Shown piece by piece: positions 19,249-28,696 of a DNA stretch of 64,000 nucleotides. Below the pieces are notes generated by a model, which was not told the origin of the DNA, made no database searches, and was given only the letters and a program-made list of their open reading frames with translations. Every line of letters starts with the position of its first letter. Position 1 is the stretch's first letter. The DNA comes from Hyphomicrobium sp. Lineage in GTDB: Bacteria; Pseudomonadota; Alphaproteobacteria; Rhizobiales; Hyphomicrobiaceae. The stretch spans positions 62,001 to 126,000 of the forward strand of contig JASBSU010000037.1 in the NCBI GenBank assembly GCA_030148725.1. The letters are read 5' to 3'. A program made the translations under genes and the position numbers.

Positions 19249-19605
19249 CTACCGCAGGGCTCGCTGTTCGCCCCGATCGTTGGCTGGCAACCGCATAGGG
19301 TATGCCGGCTGCTCGTGATCGTGGATCACTCGGTAGCTCAAGCCCTTGGTGATCGCGTAGCTGATGGCGGCCGAGAGGGTGTGGAACGGGATCCGGCAAT
19401 CCTCGTCGGTGCTGTTCGAGGGCCAGGCCCCCGGCTGCAGATGCACGATCCAGCGGCTCGCCTCGCGGTAAATCCTGCAGAAGCGCCGGCCGGACGAGCC
19501 ACTGGCGGCAATGGGAATGCGCGGCGGCTTGCGACCGTCTCCAGCCGCCAGGGCTTCGGTGATTGCCGAGGTTGCTGGTTTAGAAGCACAGCATGCTGTC
19601 GCCAT
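19249..19605 (-). CDS. Small protein with NDUFS4-like C-terminal motif
   Basis: The 118-residue frame starts behind an AAAGGAG site with eight-base spacing on the minus strand, which strongly supports it. The middle and end ('RRFCRIYREASRWIVHLQPGAW', 'IPFHTLSAAISYAITKGL', 'SYRVI') resemble the beta/alpha pattern of the complex I NDUFS4 region, where a 'F-T-x-x-AI-YA-xx-G-x-Y-V' signature is typical. It lies antisense between bolA and grxD. The similarity is weak by eye and needs a profile search. Confidence 0.6.
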   Translation of the reverse strand: MATACCASKPATSAITEALAAGDGRKPPRIPIAASGSSGRRFCRIYREASRWIVHLQPGAWPSNSTDEDCRIPFHTLSAAISYAITKGLSYRVIHDHEQPAYPMRLPANDRGEQRALR

Positions 19606-19860
19606 GACCGAATCTCCTTTCTCAGCGACGGTTAAAGGACGTTGAGCGAGGTAGTTTTTCGTCGCCCGGATTCAAGCCCTCCTCCCGGGTGGAAATCTTG
19701 GCGGGTGAACCGCCCTGACATTGTATCGGGGCGCACCGGGCGCTCCCCGATTGACTTCCCGGCCGCAATCCACACATTGCGCCTGATGGAGCGCGGCGGC
19801 AGAGTGCGCTCAGAACCCACGGGCGGTCGGCGCCCGAGCCAACGATTTCGAGAGGCCCAC

Positions 19861-20217
<357 letters not shown>

Positions 20218-20242
20218 CCTTTCTTCGGCACCGATTGTTCAA

Positions 20243-20273
20243 AAAGGGCGCTCATCGAGCGCCCTTTCTTTTT
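20243..20273 (+). terminator. Intrinsic terminator after grxD
   Basis: AAAGGGCGCTC (20243-20253) pairs perfectly with GAGCGCCCTTT (20257-20267) over a three-base loop and runs into CTTTTTG. Confidence 0.9.
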
Positions 20274-20401
20274 GACGTTGCCGATGCTGCACTCTCCCCC
20301 AGCCGCAAATGCGGCCCTAGTTTTGCCGCGCCGGCTGCATTGAGTGTTCGCGGCGCGAAGGCGTATCATCGGCGTCGAGACATCGTGAGGACGATTGGCC
20401 C

Positions 20402-21541
20402 ATGCGGCTCGGTGGCCGGCGCTTCCTGTTGAGTTTCGCGATCATCGGCGCCGCCGTCTGCCTGGCGCTCGGCATCAGCCTGCCGATCCTGCGGCTCACG
20501 AAGTTCATCTTCTGGACGAGCGAATATTCGCTGCTGACGACGGTCGAACTGCTGCTCAAGCAAGGGCAGACGTTCCTCGGCCTCGTGGTGCTGGTGTTCT
20601 CGATCGTCTTTCCGGTCGTGAAGCTGCTCTATCTGCTGCTCGTCTCGACGCTGCCGGCGACGGAGCTGCGGCGACACTCCAAACGCCTTAAGGCCATCGA
20701 GTGGATCGGCAAATGGTCGATGCACGATGTGCTGGTGCTGGCGCTGACGATCTTCTTCCTCAAGAGCCAGGGTATCTACGATGCCGCCAGCCTGCCGGCC
20801 GTCTACTTCTTCACGGCTGCCGTGGCGTTGATGATCCTGTCCTACGCGTGGCTGAAGACTGACGTCGTTGGAACCGCCGACATCATGGCGGCTGAGCCGC
20901 GCGTGCCCAAGCAGCTCTCCGTGGTGCGCAACTTCTTCCTCAGTTTCCTCATCATCCTCGCGACGGTGTTCTTCGCGCTCGGTGTCATCCTGCCGGTCAT
21001 CCGCTTCACCACGATCTACGTCTGGACCAACGAGCACTCGATCGCGACGATCATCTGGGCGCTGTACGACAGCGAGGAGTATTTTCTCTGCACCGTGGTG
21101 TTCGCGGTGTCGGTGTTCTTTCCGTTCCTGAAGCTGTTCTACCTGTTGACGCTCGTGACATCGCCCGACCTGTCGCCGGAGTTCCGCAGGCGCTCGATCT
21201 CGACGATGGAATGGCTGGGGCGCTACTCGATGACCGACGTCATGGTGCTGGCGCTGATGATCTTCTACGTGAACTCGTCGGGCTATACGGAAGCGGTCGT
21301 CATGCCGGGCGTCTACTTCTTCGCCGCCTCAGCGATCATCACGATGCTGGCGTATGGCTGGGCGAACAGTGTGCCGGCGGCGCGGCCGGCCCCGGTGAAA
21401 GCGGATTCGGTCGTGGACTCAGCGCCTTTGGCACCGGGTGGCCAGATCGTGACGCTGCCGACCAACCCGGCGCGTCGACATCGCCCGCAAGCAAACGAGG
21501 CGGGGTTTGCCTCTCCCGTCGCCGATCCCGAGCCGCTTTAA
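20402..21541 (+). CDS. PqiA/LetA-family membrane protein, duplicated domain, no zinc ribbon
   Basis: The 379-residue inner-membrane protein consists of two PqiA-like halves (~1-165 and ~170-325). Each carries 'FPVVKLLYLL'/'FPFLKLFYLL' and then 'GKWSMHDVLVLAL'/'GRYSMTDVMVLAL', the PqiA signature. The Cys-rich zinc ribbons that precede each half in Escherichia coli PqiA are absent. About 50 Pro/Ala-rich residues follow. PqiA/LetA proteins normally work with MCE proteins (PqiB/LetB) in lipid transport, and no such gene is next to it. Confidence 0.8.
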   Translation: MRLGGRRFLLSFAIIGAAVCLALGISLPILRLTKFIFWTSEYSLLTTVELLLKQGQTFLGLVVLVFSIVFPVVKLLYLLLVSTLPATELRRHSKRLKAIEWIGKWSMHDVLVLALTIFFLKSQGIYDAASLPAVYFFTAAVALMILSYAWLKTDVVGTADIMAAEPRVPKQLSVVRNFFLSFLIILATVFFALGVILPVIRFTTIYVWTNEHSIATIIWALYDSEEYFLCTVVFAVSVFFPFLKLFYLLTLVTSPDLSPEFRRRSISTMEWLGRYSMTDVMVLALMIFYVNSSGYTEAVVMPGVYFFAASAIITMLAYGWANSVPAARPAPVKADSVVDSAPLAPGGQIVTLPTNPARRHRPQANEAGFASPVADPEPL

Positions 21542-21591
21542 CGCTCCCACGCTTTAGGTTGCCGGCGGGAGCGGACGGCTCCGCCAAAACA

Positions 21592-21621
21592 GAAAAGGCC
21601 CCCGCGAGCGGAGGCCTTTTC
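21592..21621. terminator. Bidirectional terminator between the PqiA-like gene and rpsD
   Basis: GAAAAGGCC (21592-21600, then CCC) pairs with GGAGGCCTTTTC with one mismatch. A-run and T-run flank both sides, so it can serve the rightward gene and the leftward rpsD. Confidence 0.75.
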
Positions 21622-21646
21622 GAATTTGATTCGGTTGCCGGATCGC

Positions 21647-21686
21647 TTAGCGCGAGTAGAACCGGTCCTATTAGCGCGAGTAGAAC
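21647..21686 (-). repeat. 16-base direct repeat at the rpsD 3' end
   Basis: TTAGCGCGAGTAGAAC occurs at 21647-21662 and 21671-21686, 24 bases apart; the second contains the rpsD stop and last codons (minus strand). A short tandem duplication has copied the end of the gene downstream of the stop. Confidence 0.7.
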
Positions 21687-22288
21687 TCGACGACCAGGTT
21701 CGGTTCCATGTGCACCGGGTATGGCACATCCGAGAGCGTCGGCACGCGCAGGAACTTGGCGGCCATGCGGTTGTGGTCGGCCTCGACGTAGTCCGGCACG
21801 TCGCGCTCGGGGCTCTTGATGGCCTCGAGGACGAGCGGCATCTGGCGCGACTTCTCCTTCACCTCGACGACGTCGCCGACCTTGCAGCGATAGCTCGGCA
21901 CCGTCACGCGGCGGCCGTTGACCGTCACGTGGCCGTGGCTGACGAATTGGCGGGCGGCGAACACCGTCGGCACGAACTTGGCGCGATAGACGACGGCGTC
22001 GAGACGGCGCTCGAGCAGGCCGATCACGTGCTCGGAGGTCGAGCCCTTGAGGCGCGAAGCTTCGACGTAGATGCGGTGGAACTGACGCTCGTTGAGGTTG
22101 GCGTAGTAACCCTTGAGCTTCTGCTTCGCCTTGAGCTGCTGGCCGTAGTCGGACAGCTTCTGGACGCGGCGCTCGCCGTGCTGGCCGGGACGCGACTCAC
22201 GGCGGTTCAGCGGGCTCTTGGGACGACCCCAGATGTTCTCGCCGAGGCGACGGTCGATCTTGTGCTTGGCGCGAATGCGCTTGGTCAT
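21671..22288 (-). CDS. rpsD: 30S ribosomal protein S4
   Basis: The 205-residue product begins '[21 protein letters not shown]' and has the S4 RNA-binding domain ('[12 protein letters not shown]...[14 protein letters not shown]', about 93-150). S4 nucleates 30S assembly on 16S rRNA. The C-terminus '[11 protein letters not shown]' is normal. The start at 22288 matches the alphaproteobacterial S4, which lacks the four-Cys zinc finger. A solo gene is usual in this order. Confidence 0.97.
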   Translation of the reverse strand: MTKRIRAKHKIDRRLGENIWGRPKSPLNRRESRPGQHGERRVQKLSDYGQQLKAKQKLKGYYANLNERQFHRIYVEASRLKGSTSEHVIGLLERRLDAVVYRAKFVPTVFAARQFVSHGHVTVNGRRVTVPSYRCKVGDVVEVKEKSRQMPLVLEAIKSPERDVPDYVEADHNRMAAKFLRVPTLSDVPYPVHMEPNLVVEFYSR

Positions 22289-22405
22289 GGTAACAGCACT
22301 CCAACGTTGCTTGTTTCTGTCGTGGAGCGCCCCCTCCTCTGCTCTGCCAGGCCGAAGCCTCAGAGCCGACAGGCCGCGCCGTAAAAGGCGCTGCCGCAGG
22401 TGCGC

Positions 22406-22440
22406 AATTAAAACGCGGGCCATTAACGTTTGGCCCGCGT
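22406..22440 (-). terminator. Intrinsic terminator of the 22506-23129 gene
   Basis: On the minus strand ACGCGGGCCA pairs perfectly with TGGCCCGCGT (10 bp, 8-base loop) and is followed by TTTTAATT. It separates the upstream gene from rpsD. Confidence 0.85.
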
Positions 22441-22505
22441 CAGAGGTGGCTAGATACCGATTGTCAGCCGCGCCGTCAACCTGAAGGCAGGTTTAAAGGG
22501 CGCCT

Positions 22506-23129
22506 TTACTTCGGCGTGGAGCCCGTGGTGCCAGCCGGAGCGGCGGCGGGGCTCGATGAGGCGAGGGCCGGACCCGACTTCACGTAGGTCGCGATCAGCT
22601 CCTTAACCTTGTCCTTCTGCTCGGCGGTGCAGCTCTGGGCAGCCTTCTGCGTCTCCTCGGCGACCACGACCTCCTTGGCCTCGGCACCGGCAACGTCGCC
22701 TTCGGGGCGCTCGACCAGCTTGATGCGGCCCGTGAGCAGCATGACCACGGTCAGGTGCAGCTGGTTGATGTAGACCATCTGCTGCGGCGACCACTTCTTG
22801 GACTGGGCCTGACGGCGCATCAAAGACGAGTGATTGTCCGCCTGCTCCTGGGCGAGGTTGCAAACCTGAGCATGGGCCGAGAGGCGGCCAACGCGAATGA
22901 CTTCGCGCGCCACGTCGAGCGGGACCATGACGGCGTCGCGCTTCGTCTTATCGATCAGGATCGTCTCACCGTTGGGCTTGGTGAAGCGCTCAGGTGTCAG
23001 TGTCCATGCGTATTCCATGAAGGTGCGCGTCGCTTTTTCCGACAGCTCCTGCGCGTTGGCGGGCGCTGCCGCAAAAGCCGCCGCGGTCATCAACACCGCG
23101 TACGCCCAACCCCTCCCCGCCCATTTCAT
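22506..23129 (-). CDS. Periplasmic hypothetical protein (207 aa)
   Basis: The start at 23129 follows AGGAG with nine-base spacing and gives the leader 'MKWAGRGWAYAVLMTAAAF' (cleavage after ANA near 25). The mature protein is mainly helical, with 'KATRTFMEYAWTLTPERFTKPNGETILIDKTKRD' and three spaced Cys-poor stretches, ending in an Ala/Ser/Pro tail. No family is recognised. A terminator follows, so it is likely a monocistronic unit. Confidence 0.7.
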   Translation of the reverse strand: MKWAGRGWAYAVLMTAAAFAAAPANAQELSEKATRTFMEYAWTLTPERFTKPNGETILIDKTKRDAVMVPLDVAREVIRVGRLSAHAQVCNLAQEQADNHSSLMRRQAQSKKWSPQQMVYINQLHLTVVMLLTGRIKLVERPEGDVAGAEAKEVVVAEETQKAAQSCTAEQKDKVKELIATYVKSGPALASSSPAAAPAGTTGSTPK

Positions 23130-23266
23130 GATCGACATCTCCTGAAACCGTCCCTGTGTTATATTGTTACTGTTGGCTCTAACGGCGTTCACCGGTGCGC
23201 GCTGGAGCGTCATCAGCTCGTTGGGAGCGGCATCGCTCGGCTTTAAACTTGGCCAGATCAAGGCAG

Positions 23267-24490
23267 CTAAGATGACGGGTTGCGGGCATTTCCCTTGCCC
23301 TTGGCCAGCGTTGCAACAATACCACGCAGGGTGCGGACTTCCTGCTCCGTGGCGCCCATCCGAGAGAACATCGTGCGCAGATTGCGGATGACCGTTGCAC
23401 GCTTATGCGACGGATTAAAGAACCCGGATCGCTCCAGTTCTCCTTCGATATGCAGGAAGAATCCGATCAGTTCTTCCTTGGTCGCCGGCCGGTCGTCGTT
23501 CATGTAGAGGCCGCTCTCCAGAGGCTTCTCGTACGTGGTGACCCGGCCGAGACTATGACCGTCGCCGGCCCTCATCCATTCGTATCCCAGGATCAGCACG
23601 GCCTGGGCGAGATTGAGAGAAGCGAAACGAGAATTTACCGGGATCATGACCAGCGCATCGGCGTTGGCGACCTCGGTGGTCTCGAGGCCGGAGCGTTCCC
23701 GGCCAAACAGCACGCCACAGCGCTCCCCTCTGGCGATTCGGCGGCGCATCTCGGCCACGGCCTCGAGCGGGGTCATGACCGGCTTGCGCAGGTCACGCTG
23801 GCGGGCGGTGGTGGCCGCCATCCAAGTGAGATCCCCCATCGCCTGCTCGAGCGAGGGGAAGGCCGTCGTGTCGTCGATGACGTAATTGGCGCCGGACGCG
23901 GCAATGCGGGCTTTCTCGTTCGGCCAGCCGTCCCGCGGGGAAATGAGTCGGAGGTCGTCCAGCCCGAAGTTGGCCATGGCGCGGGCGACCATGCCGATGT
24001 TGTCGGGCAGTTGCGGCTCCATGAGGATGACCGCGGGCGTCTCCCCGGCATCGGCGAAGGGGGCACCGGAAACGCCGCCGCGGCGAATGCCGTGACGCAA
24101 CTTGCGCAGGACGCGGCGGGCCCAGAACCAATAGTTCTCCCCCGACCAAGTCTTCTCCAGGGCGGCCATGGCCGGTGTGTGGAGGGTGCCTTCCCCTTGG
24201 CCCAGGAGCCGGGCCGCGCCGTCGCCGACCACGATCTCCTTGTGGCGGGCGATGAAGTCGTCGAGGGAATGGATCCCCAGCGCTTCGGTGCGCCGTTTAC
24301 AGCCGGGGCAGGTGACGTCGTCGGCCTCGCAGGTCAGCCGGGCGCAGTAGTTGAGGAGCGGGTCCAGCGTCTCGCGGTCGAGGCCGTCGATGGCGAGGTA
24401 GGGCAGCGCCACGTCGATCGTGCGCTCGTGGCAGGCGTGGACGATGGCGGCGACGGCAAGACCCGTCGTCCCAACGATCGGGGCCTTCAT
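23267..24490 (-). CDS. TrmJ-type tRNA (cytidine/uridine-2'-O)-methyltransferase with extra N-terminal domain
   Basis: The last ~250 residues are a SPOUT 2'-O-methyltransferase with all three motifs: 'PDNIGMVARAMANFG', 'GVLFGRERSGLETTEVANAD' and 'IPVNSRFASLNLAQAVLILGYE'. It likely methylates position 32 of tRNAs. About 140-165 residues precede it: 'APIVGTTGLAVAAIVHAC' resembles DUF433, and 'CARLTCEADDVTCPGC' offers four Cys that could bind metal. The frame opens to a GTG at 24538 (423 residues); the ATG at 24490 (407 residues) is an alternative. The upstream gene is divergent. Confidence 0.85.
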   Translation of the reverse strand: MKAPIVGTTGLAVAAIVHACHERTIDVALPYLAIDGLDRETLDPLLNYCARLTCEADDVTCPGCKRRTEALGIHSLDDFIARHKEIVVGDGAARLLGQGEGTLHTPAMAALEKTWSGENYWFWARRVLRKLRHGIRRGGVSGAPFADAGETPAVILMEPQLPDNIGMVARAMANFGLDDLRLISPRDGWPNEKARIAASGANYVIDDTTAFPSLEQAMGDLTWMAATTARQRDLRKPVMTPLEAVAEMRRRIARGERCGVLFGRERSGLETTEVANADALVMIPVNSRFASLNLAQAVLILGYEWMRAGDGHSLGRVTTYEKPLESGLYMNDDRPATKEELIGFFLHIEGELERSGFFNPSHKRATVIRNLRTMFSRMGATEQEVRTLRGIVATLAKGKGNARNPSS

Positions 24491-24561
24491 CCCGTCCACA
24501 ATTGCAGTACTGATGGGTAGCGCTTGTTGAGCCGTCACGTGCTTTCAGACTTCCACATGCG

Positions 24562-25302
24562 ATGCCGCAATTGACCACTAAGACGCAATATGACGAGGGT
24601 GAAACCTCGCTCAGCCCACGCGGACCGTTCGGGGCGCGCGGCTCTTCACCAATCGTGCCCCTGCTCGGGTACGCGGTGCCGATCTTCGTCCTGGCGCTCG
24701 ACTATGCCTACTTCGGGCCAATCGTGCACTTCGGCCCGTTTATCGCATGGACGCTGGCGGCGCTAGGCATGGTGGGCCTATTTGCCAGCCGGTTCCGCGA
24801 TATGGAGCCCTACGCTGCGGGCGTTTGGAGCGCGTTTCTCGCCGGTGGGGCCGTACTGGCGACAGCGCTCTTCCTGGTCTACCTGCCAATCCTCGCCGTC
24901 GCGCCCTCGTGGGGGCTGGCGGGGATCGAGATCGGGCTGGCGGGGGCGGCGCTCGCCTACTGGACGCGGCGGCACTTCTATGTGCGCGAGACGCGGCGCG
25001 AAGGGTGGACCGGCGGCGCCGTCGCGGGCGTCGCTCTCTGCGTCGCGCTGCCCGTTACCTTTCAGTTCTTGCACGAATGGCACTTCGACGACAGGCTCGC
25101 CGACCTTTCGAACGCGGATGCCAGCGTGCGGTCGAGGGCCCTCGACTCGCTGGTGCGATCCCGCTTCTGCTGGAATGCGTGCACGCGCGCGGTCTGCGCG
25201 GCGCGAAACAATCTCGACCGGGAGACGGTGATTGCCGTCCTCGGCACGCGCGACGTCGACCTCACATGCGATGACCCGGGCATGGGCGAGCTGGGCGGGT
25301 AA
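24562..25302 (+). CDS. Multi-pass membrane protein, unknown (246 aa)
   Basis: Four to five hydrophobic helices (roughly 33-55, 58-75, 88-112, 116-135 and 150-172) are followed by a soluble ~75-residue C-terminal part with 'NADASVRSRALDSLVRSRFCWNACTRAVCAARNN'. That part resembles a HEAT-type repeat and contains five Cys. It is divergent from the RNA methyltransferase and precedes icd by 117 bases. No family recognised. Confidence 0.65.
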   Translation: MPQLTTKTQYDEGETSLSPRGPFGARGSSPIVPLLGYAVPIFVLALDYAYFGPIVHFGPFIAWTLAALGMVGLFASRFRDMEPYAAGVWSAFLAGGAVLATALFLVYLPILAVAPSWGLAGIEIGLAGAALAYWTRRHFYVRETRREGWTGGAVAGVALCVALPVTFQFLHEWHFDDRLADLSNADASVRSRALDSLVRSRFCWNACTRAVCAARNNLDRETVIAVLGTRDVDLTCDDPGMGELGG

Positions 25303-25419
25303 TCCTGAAACCCAGATTCCGCGTCTTCTTTACGCGATGGGCCGCACAACCTTGTTGCGGCGCAGCACCGTGGCTAAAGTGCGAACCGAGATAGCCCACC
25401 CACCGCAAGGTAATCCCGA

Positions 25420-26640
25420 ATGCAGAAGATCAAGGTAGCCGGCACCGTCGTCGAACTGGACGGCGACGAGATGACTCGCATCATCTGGAAGCTCATCAAG
25501 GAAAAGCTGATCCACCCGTATGTGGATGTGCCGCTCGAATACTACGATCTGTCGGTCGAGAACCGCGACGCCACCAACGACCAGGTGACGATCGACGCGG
25601 CCAACGCCATCAAGAAGCACGGCGTCGGCGTGAAGTGCGCGACGATCACGCCGGACGAAGCCCGCGTCAAAGAGTTCAACCTCAAGGAAATGTGGAAGAG
25701 CCCAAACGGCACCATCCGCAACATCCTGGGCGGCGTGATCTTCCGCGAGCCGATCATCTGCAAGAACGTGCCGCGCCTGGTGCCGGGCTGGACGCAGCCC
25801 ATCGTCATCGGCCGCCATGCCTTCGGCGACCAGTATCGCGCCACCGACTTCCGCTTCCCCGGCAAGGGCACGCTGACGATCAAGTTCGTCGGCGAGAACG
25901 GCGAGACCATCGAGAAAGAAGTTTTCAAATCGCCGGGCTCGGGCGTCGCGATGGCGATGTACAATCTCGACGATTCGATCCGCGAGTTCGCGCGCGCGAC
26001 CTTCAACTACGCGCTGAACCGCAACTACCCGGCATATCTCTCCACCAAGAACACGATCCTGAAAGCCTATGACGGCCGCTTCAAGGATCTGTTCCAGGAA
26101 GTGTTCGACGCCGAGTTCAAGGCCGAGTTCGACAAGCGCAAGCTGTGGTACGAGCACCGCCTGATCGACGACATGGTTGCATCGGCGCTGAAGTGGTCGG
26201 GCGGCTACGTGTGGGCGTGCAAGAACTACGATGGCGATGTGCAGTCGGACATCGTTGCGCAGGGCTTCGGCTCGCTCGGGCTGATGACCAGCGTTCTGAT
26301 GACGCCGGACGGCAAGACGGTCGAGGCGGAGGCTGCGCACGGCACGGTGACCCGCCATTACCGCGAGCATCAGAAGGGCAAGGACACCTCGACCAACTCC
26401 ATCGCCTCGATCTTCGCGTGGACGCGGGCGCTCGCGCATCGCGCCAAGCTCGACGACAACAAGGCGCTGGCTGATTTCGCAGCCGCACTGGAGCGGGTGT
26501 GCATCCGCACGGTCGAGTCCGGCTTCATGACGAAGGATCTGGCGCTGCTCGTCGGCGACAAGCAGAAGTGGCTGTCGACCACGGGCTTCCTCGACAAGGT
26601 CGACCAGAACCTCAAGGCCGAGATGGCCAAGGCAGCGTGA
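25420..26640 (+). CDS. icd: NADP-dependent isocitrate dehydrogenase
   Basis: The 406-residue enzyme of the dimeric (eukaryote-like) class oxidises isocitrate to 2-oxoglutarate with NADP in the TCA cycle. Motifs: '[17 protein letters not shown]' (isocitrate-binding region), '[41 protein letters not shown]' (metal ligands) and '[19 protein letters not shown]' (NADP pocket). AAGG precedes the ATG. Downstream no terminator is evident. Confidence 0.97.
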   Translation: MQKIKVAGTVVELDGDEMTRIIWKLIKEKLIHPYVDVPLEYYDLSVENRDATNDQVTIDAANAIKKHGVGVKCATITPDEARVKEFNLKEMWKSPNGTIRNILGGVIFREPIICKNVPRLVPGWTQPIVIGRHAFGDQYRATDFRFPGKGTLTIKFVGENGETIEKEVFKSPGSGVAMAMYNLDDSIREFARATFNYALNRNYPAYLSTKNTILKAYDGRFKDLFQEVFDAEFKAEFDKRKLWYEHRLIDDMVASALKWSGGYVWACKNYDGDVQSDIVAQGFGSLGLMTSVLMTPDGKTVEAEAAHGTVTRHYREHQKGKDTSTNSIASIFAWTRALAHRAKLDDNKALADFAAALERVCIRTVESGFMTKDLALLVGDKQKWLSTTGFLDKVDQNLKAEMAKAA

Positions 26641-26677
26641 ACGCAACGCAGCGGACCGCCATCGATCGAAAGCCGCC

Positions 26678-27493
26678 TTGGAACGACTTTTGATCCTATT
26701 GGCGACTACAGCGCGGGCCGTGTGGCCCTCGCTGTTCGGCCGCGCCAGTATTCCCGGCAGCGTCAAAGCGATATATCAGCACGGAAATGTAGTCTGCCGC
26801 GTGAGGGTAGCGGGTCTCAGGCTCGGTCTGCCGACCGCCCCGGTCTTCAGCGTCAGCGTCGCTAACGGGATCCAAACCCGCCTCTATTGTTTTGAGATCC
26901 CCGCCGATCTCGTCCTCCTCAGTGAGAGGACGAGGCAAGGTAGCCGAGAGACCTCCGCTATCGTTGTCGGCCTCATGTTCCATGACGTGTTCAAACTATG
27001 GATGCCATGGAAGATCGCCTGCCTTATGGGCGGCTGCAGGTGGCCAGCCGCCGTGCGCGACATCGTCATACAGGGCACGAGAGACTACCGCGGCAATCGG
27101 AACTATCCGACGCGCGCACATATTTTCGCGCTCGATGCGCGGGGAGAGCCGCCGCAGGGGTTTGGGCTGCTTACGCCCTCGACGTATGCAGACTCTGTCG
27201 CCGGGAGGCCGGTGACGGGAGAAAAAATACGCAATCCCGCCGACCTGAAATGGAGTTACGAGCGAAGCCCGACCAGGGTCACTCCGGACGGCAACCCGTT
27301 CACCACCGCTTGGCAACGCGTGCCGAATGGCTTGGCGAATTGCCGAGCCACGTACCATTGGAGAGACGGTGCGCACGTCCACATCGTGTTCCAGTCTCCA
27401 CCCGATGAGATAGAGCTGCGCGGCAGCATCGCGGACGAGCACTTGAGGAAGCTTTTGGAGACGCTTGGTCGCGAAACTCCCTACGACACGTGA
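26678..27493 (+). CDS. Hypothetical protein with atypical codon use
   Basis: A 271-residue frame starts at a TTG (26678), though internal starts are possible because no ribosome site is clear. The product is soluble with two Cys-pair regions ('KIACLMGGCRW', 'NCRATYHW') and a beta-rich pattern. It uses AGA, ATA and other codons that neighbours avoid and is more AT-rich, suggesting a recent acquisition. No family recognised. Competing frames are shorter and worse. Confidence 0.5.
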   Translation: MERLLILLATTARAVWPSLFGRASIPGSVKAIYQHGNVVCRVRVAGLRLGLPTAPVFSVSVANGIQTRLYCFEIPADLVLLSERTRQGSRETSAIVVGLMFHDVFKLWMPWKIACLMGGCRWPAAVRDIVIQGTRDYRGNRNYPTRAHIFALDARGEPPQGFGLLTPSTYADSVAGRPVTGEKIRNPADLKWSYERSPTRVTPDGNPFTTAWQRVPNGLANCRATYHWRDGAHVHIVFQSPPDEIELRGSIADEHLRKLLETLGRETPYDT

Positions 27494-27550
27494 ACGCTTG
27501 CCGGTGCGGTCAAATATCTCGACCGCGCCGGCTCGCAGTGCTGGTCTCAG

Positions 27551-28030
27551 TTAGCGGCCGGGGCGGAGTTCGAGTTCCGAGATGCCGACGGCGACGTTGA
27601 GGCCTTCCTGAACCTGGCCGCTCAGAGGCTGCAGCGCGATGGAGCTGCTCGAGCCGCCCAGCAGTGCGTTGGCGCCGACGCCGAGACCGACCGTCGCTTC
27701 GGCTGAAACGCCGCCATACTTGCCGGCGAGTGCGCCCTGCGGGATGTCCTTCGACGGCGCGAGCACTGTCCACACGAGGTAGGAGCTGCCGGTGAAGCCG
27801 AGGTCGACGCCGAACTTGTTGATCGAGTCGTGATAGGCTTCGCGGGCGCCGTTGATCCCTTCGTACTTGCACTCGAGGTCTTTGCTCGATCCGAAAACGA
27901 AGCCAGCGCCTCCGGAGACTTTACAGCTGAGCACGCCGACCTGGACGTGTGCAGCGTTCGCAGTTGCGGCGGTGACGATGATCGCGGCAATAGCCGCCGC
28001 GGCGAGGCGCGGGAGTTGTGCGGTACGCAT
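27551..28030 (-). CDS. DUF992 exported protein
   Basis: The 159-residue protein has a signal peptide and then a full DUF992 pattern: 'VGVLSCKVSGGAGFVFGSSKDLECKYEG', 'FGVDLGFTGSSYLVWTVLAPS', 'ALAGKYGGVSAEATVGLGVGANALLGG' and 'GLNVAVGISELELR'. GGGGA lies nine bases before the ATG at 28030; the ATG at 28039 is too close to that site. DUF992 proteins are periplasmic and common in Hyphomicrobiales; function unknown. Confidence 0.85.
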   Translation of the reverse strand: MRTAQLPRLAAAAIAAIIVTAATANAAHVQVGVLSCKVSGGAGFVFGSSKDLECKYEGINGAREAYHDSINKFGVDLGFTGSSYLVWTVLAPSKDIPQGALAGKYGGVSAEATVGLGVGANALLGGSSSSIALQPLSGQVQEGLNVAVGISELELRPGR

Positions 28031-28450
28031 TGATGACATTCCCCGTGGCTGAAGCGTGATGCTGAAGGCTTCTTAGCACACTGCTCGCTGTCGGGTCAGC
28101 GTGCGCGCGGCTCCTCGCCCGGGAGGGTAAATTCTGCCGGCGCCAGGGGCGTCAGGTTTAGCGCGCATTCAGGACGTGCGCCGATGAGCGATCGGCACGA
28201 TGACAATCGGCCGATCCGCCTCGTGGGCCGGCGGCTCGGTCTGTGGCGGCGTCTGCTGCTGGCCCTCGGAGTGCCGGACGTGCAGGAGGAGCATCCGCAT
28301 TTTCGCGGGAAGTCCGGGCCAGTTTTTGCTTACAGGCATGTCCATGGCGCGCAAACGCCGCCGCCATTTGAATGTTCCATAAGGCGGCCGGAACGTTGTC
28401 GGCAGCCTGCATGTTTTCACTGCAGTTTTGTATGAATTGGACCGAAAGCC
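28031..28450. other. Intergenic region, no confident gene
   Basis: Short frames on both strands (28184-28435 plus, 28169-28420 minus) overlap here. Neither has a good ribosome site or a recognisable product, so I leave both uncalled. Confidence 0.4.
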
Positions 28451-28675
28451 ATGGCCAGGATCATCACCGAAGAGACGAACCTCGATTCAGAGGACGTGGT
28501 CGTGCGGAAAGCCGCACCGAGGGAGCGCACGTCTGTGCTCGCGGTGCTCGTACTGCTGGCGTTTTTCGCGACGTGCGCGGTGGTGTTCACGACCGCGCTG
28601 CGCGCTCCGAGCGAGAGCGTACCGCCGGCCGCAGCGCCGACCGCAACGCAGACGCCAACGGCGCCCGCGCCTTAA
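28451..28675 (+). CDS. Small single-pass membrane protein (74 aa)
   Basis: The 74-residue product has an acidic/basic N-terminus (~27 residues), one hydrophobic helix (about 28-50) and a Pro/Ala/Thr-rich tail, the layout of a bitopic inner-membrane protein. Its ribosome site is weak (GGACCGAAAG). It converges on the antiporter gene 22 bases away. No family recognised. Confidence 0.55.
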   Translation: MARIITEETNLDSEDVVVRKAAPRERTSVLAVLVLLAFFATCAVVFTTALRAPSESVPPAAAPTATQTPTAPAP

Positions 28676-28696
28676 GCGTTGGCGGTAGCGTGCCGC

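Noticed and set aside
28169-28435. Two overlapping ~83-codon frames on opposite strands
   Set aside because: No ribosome site, no recognised product; kept as uncalled intergenic space.
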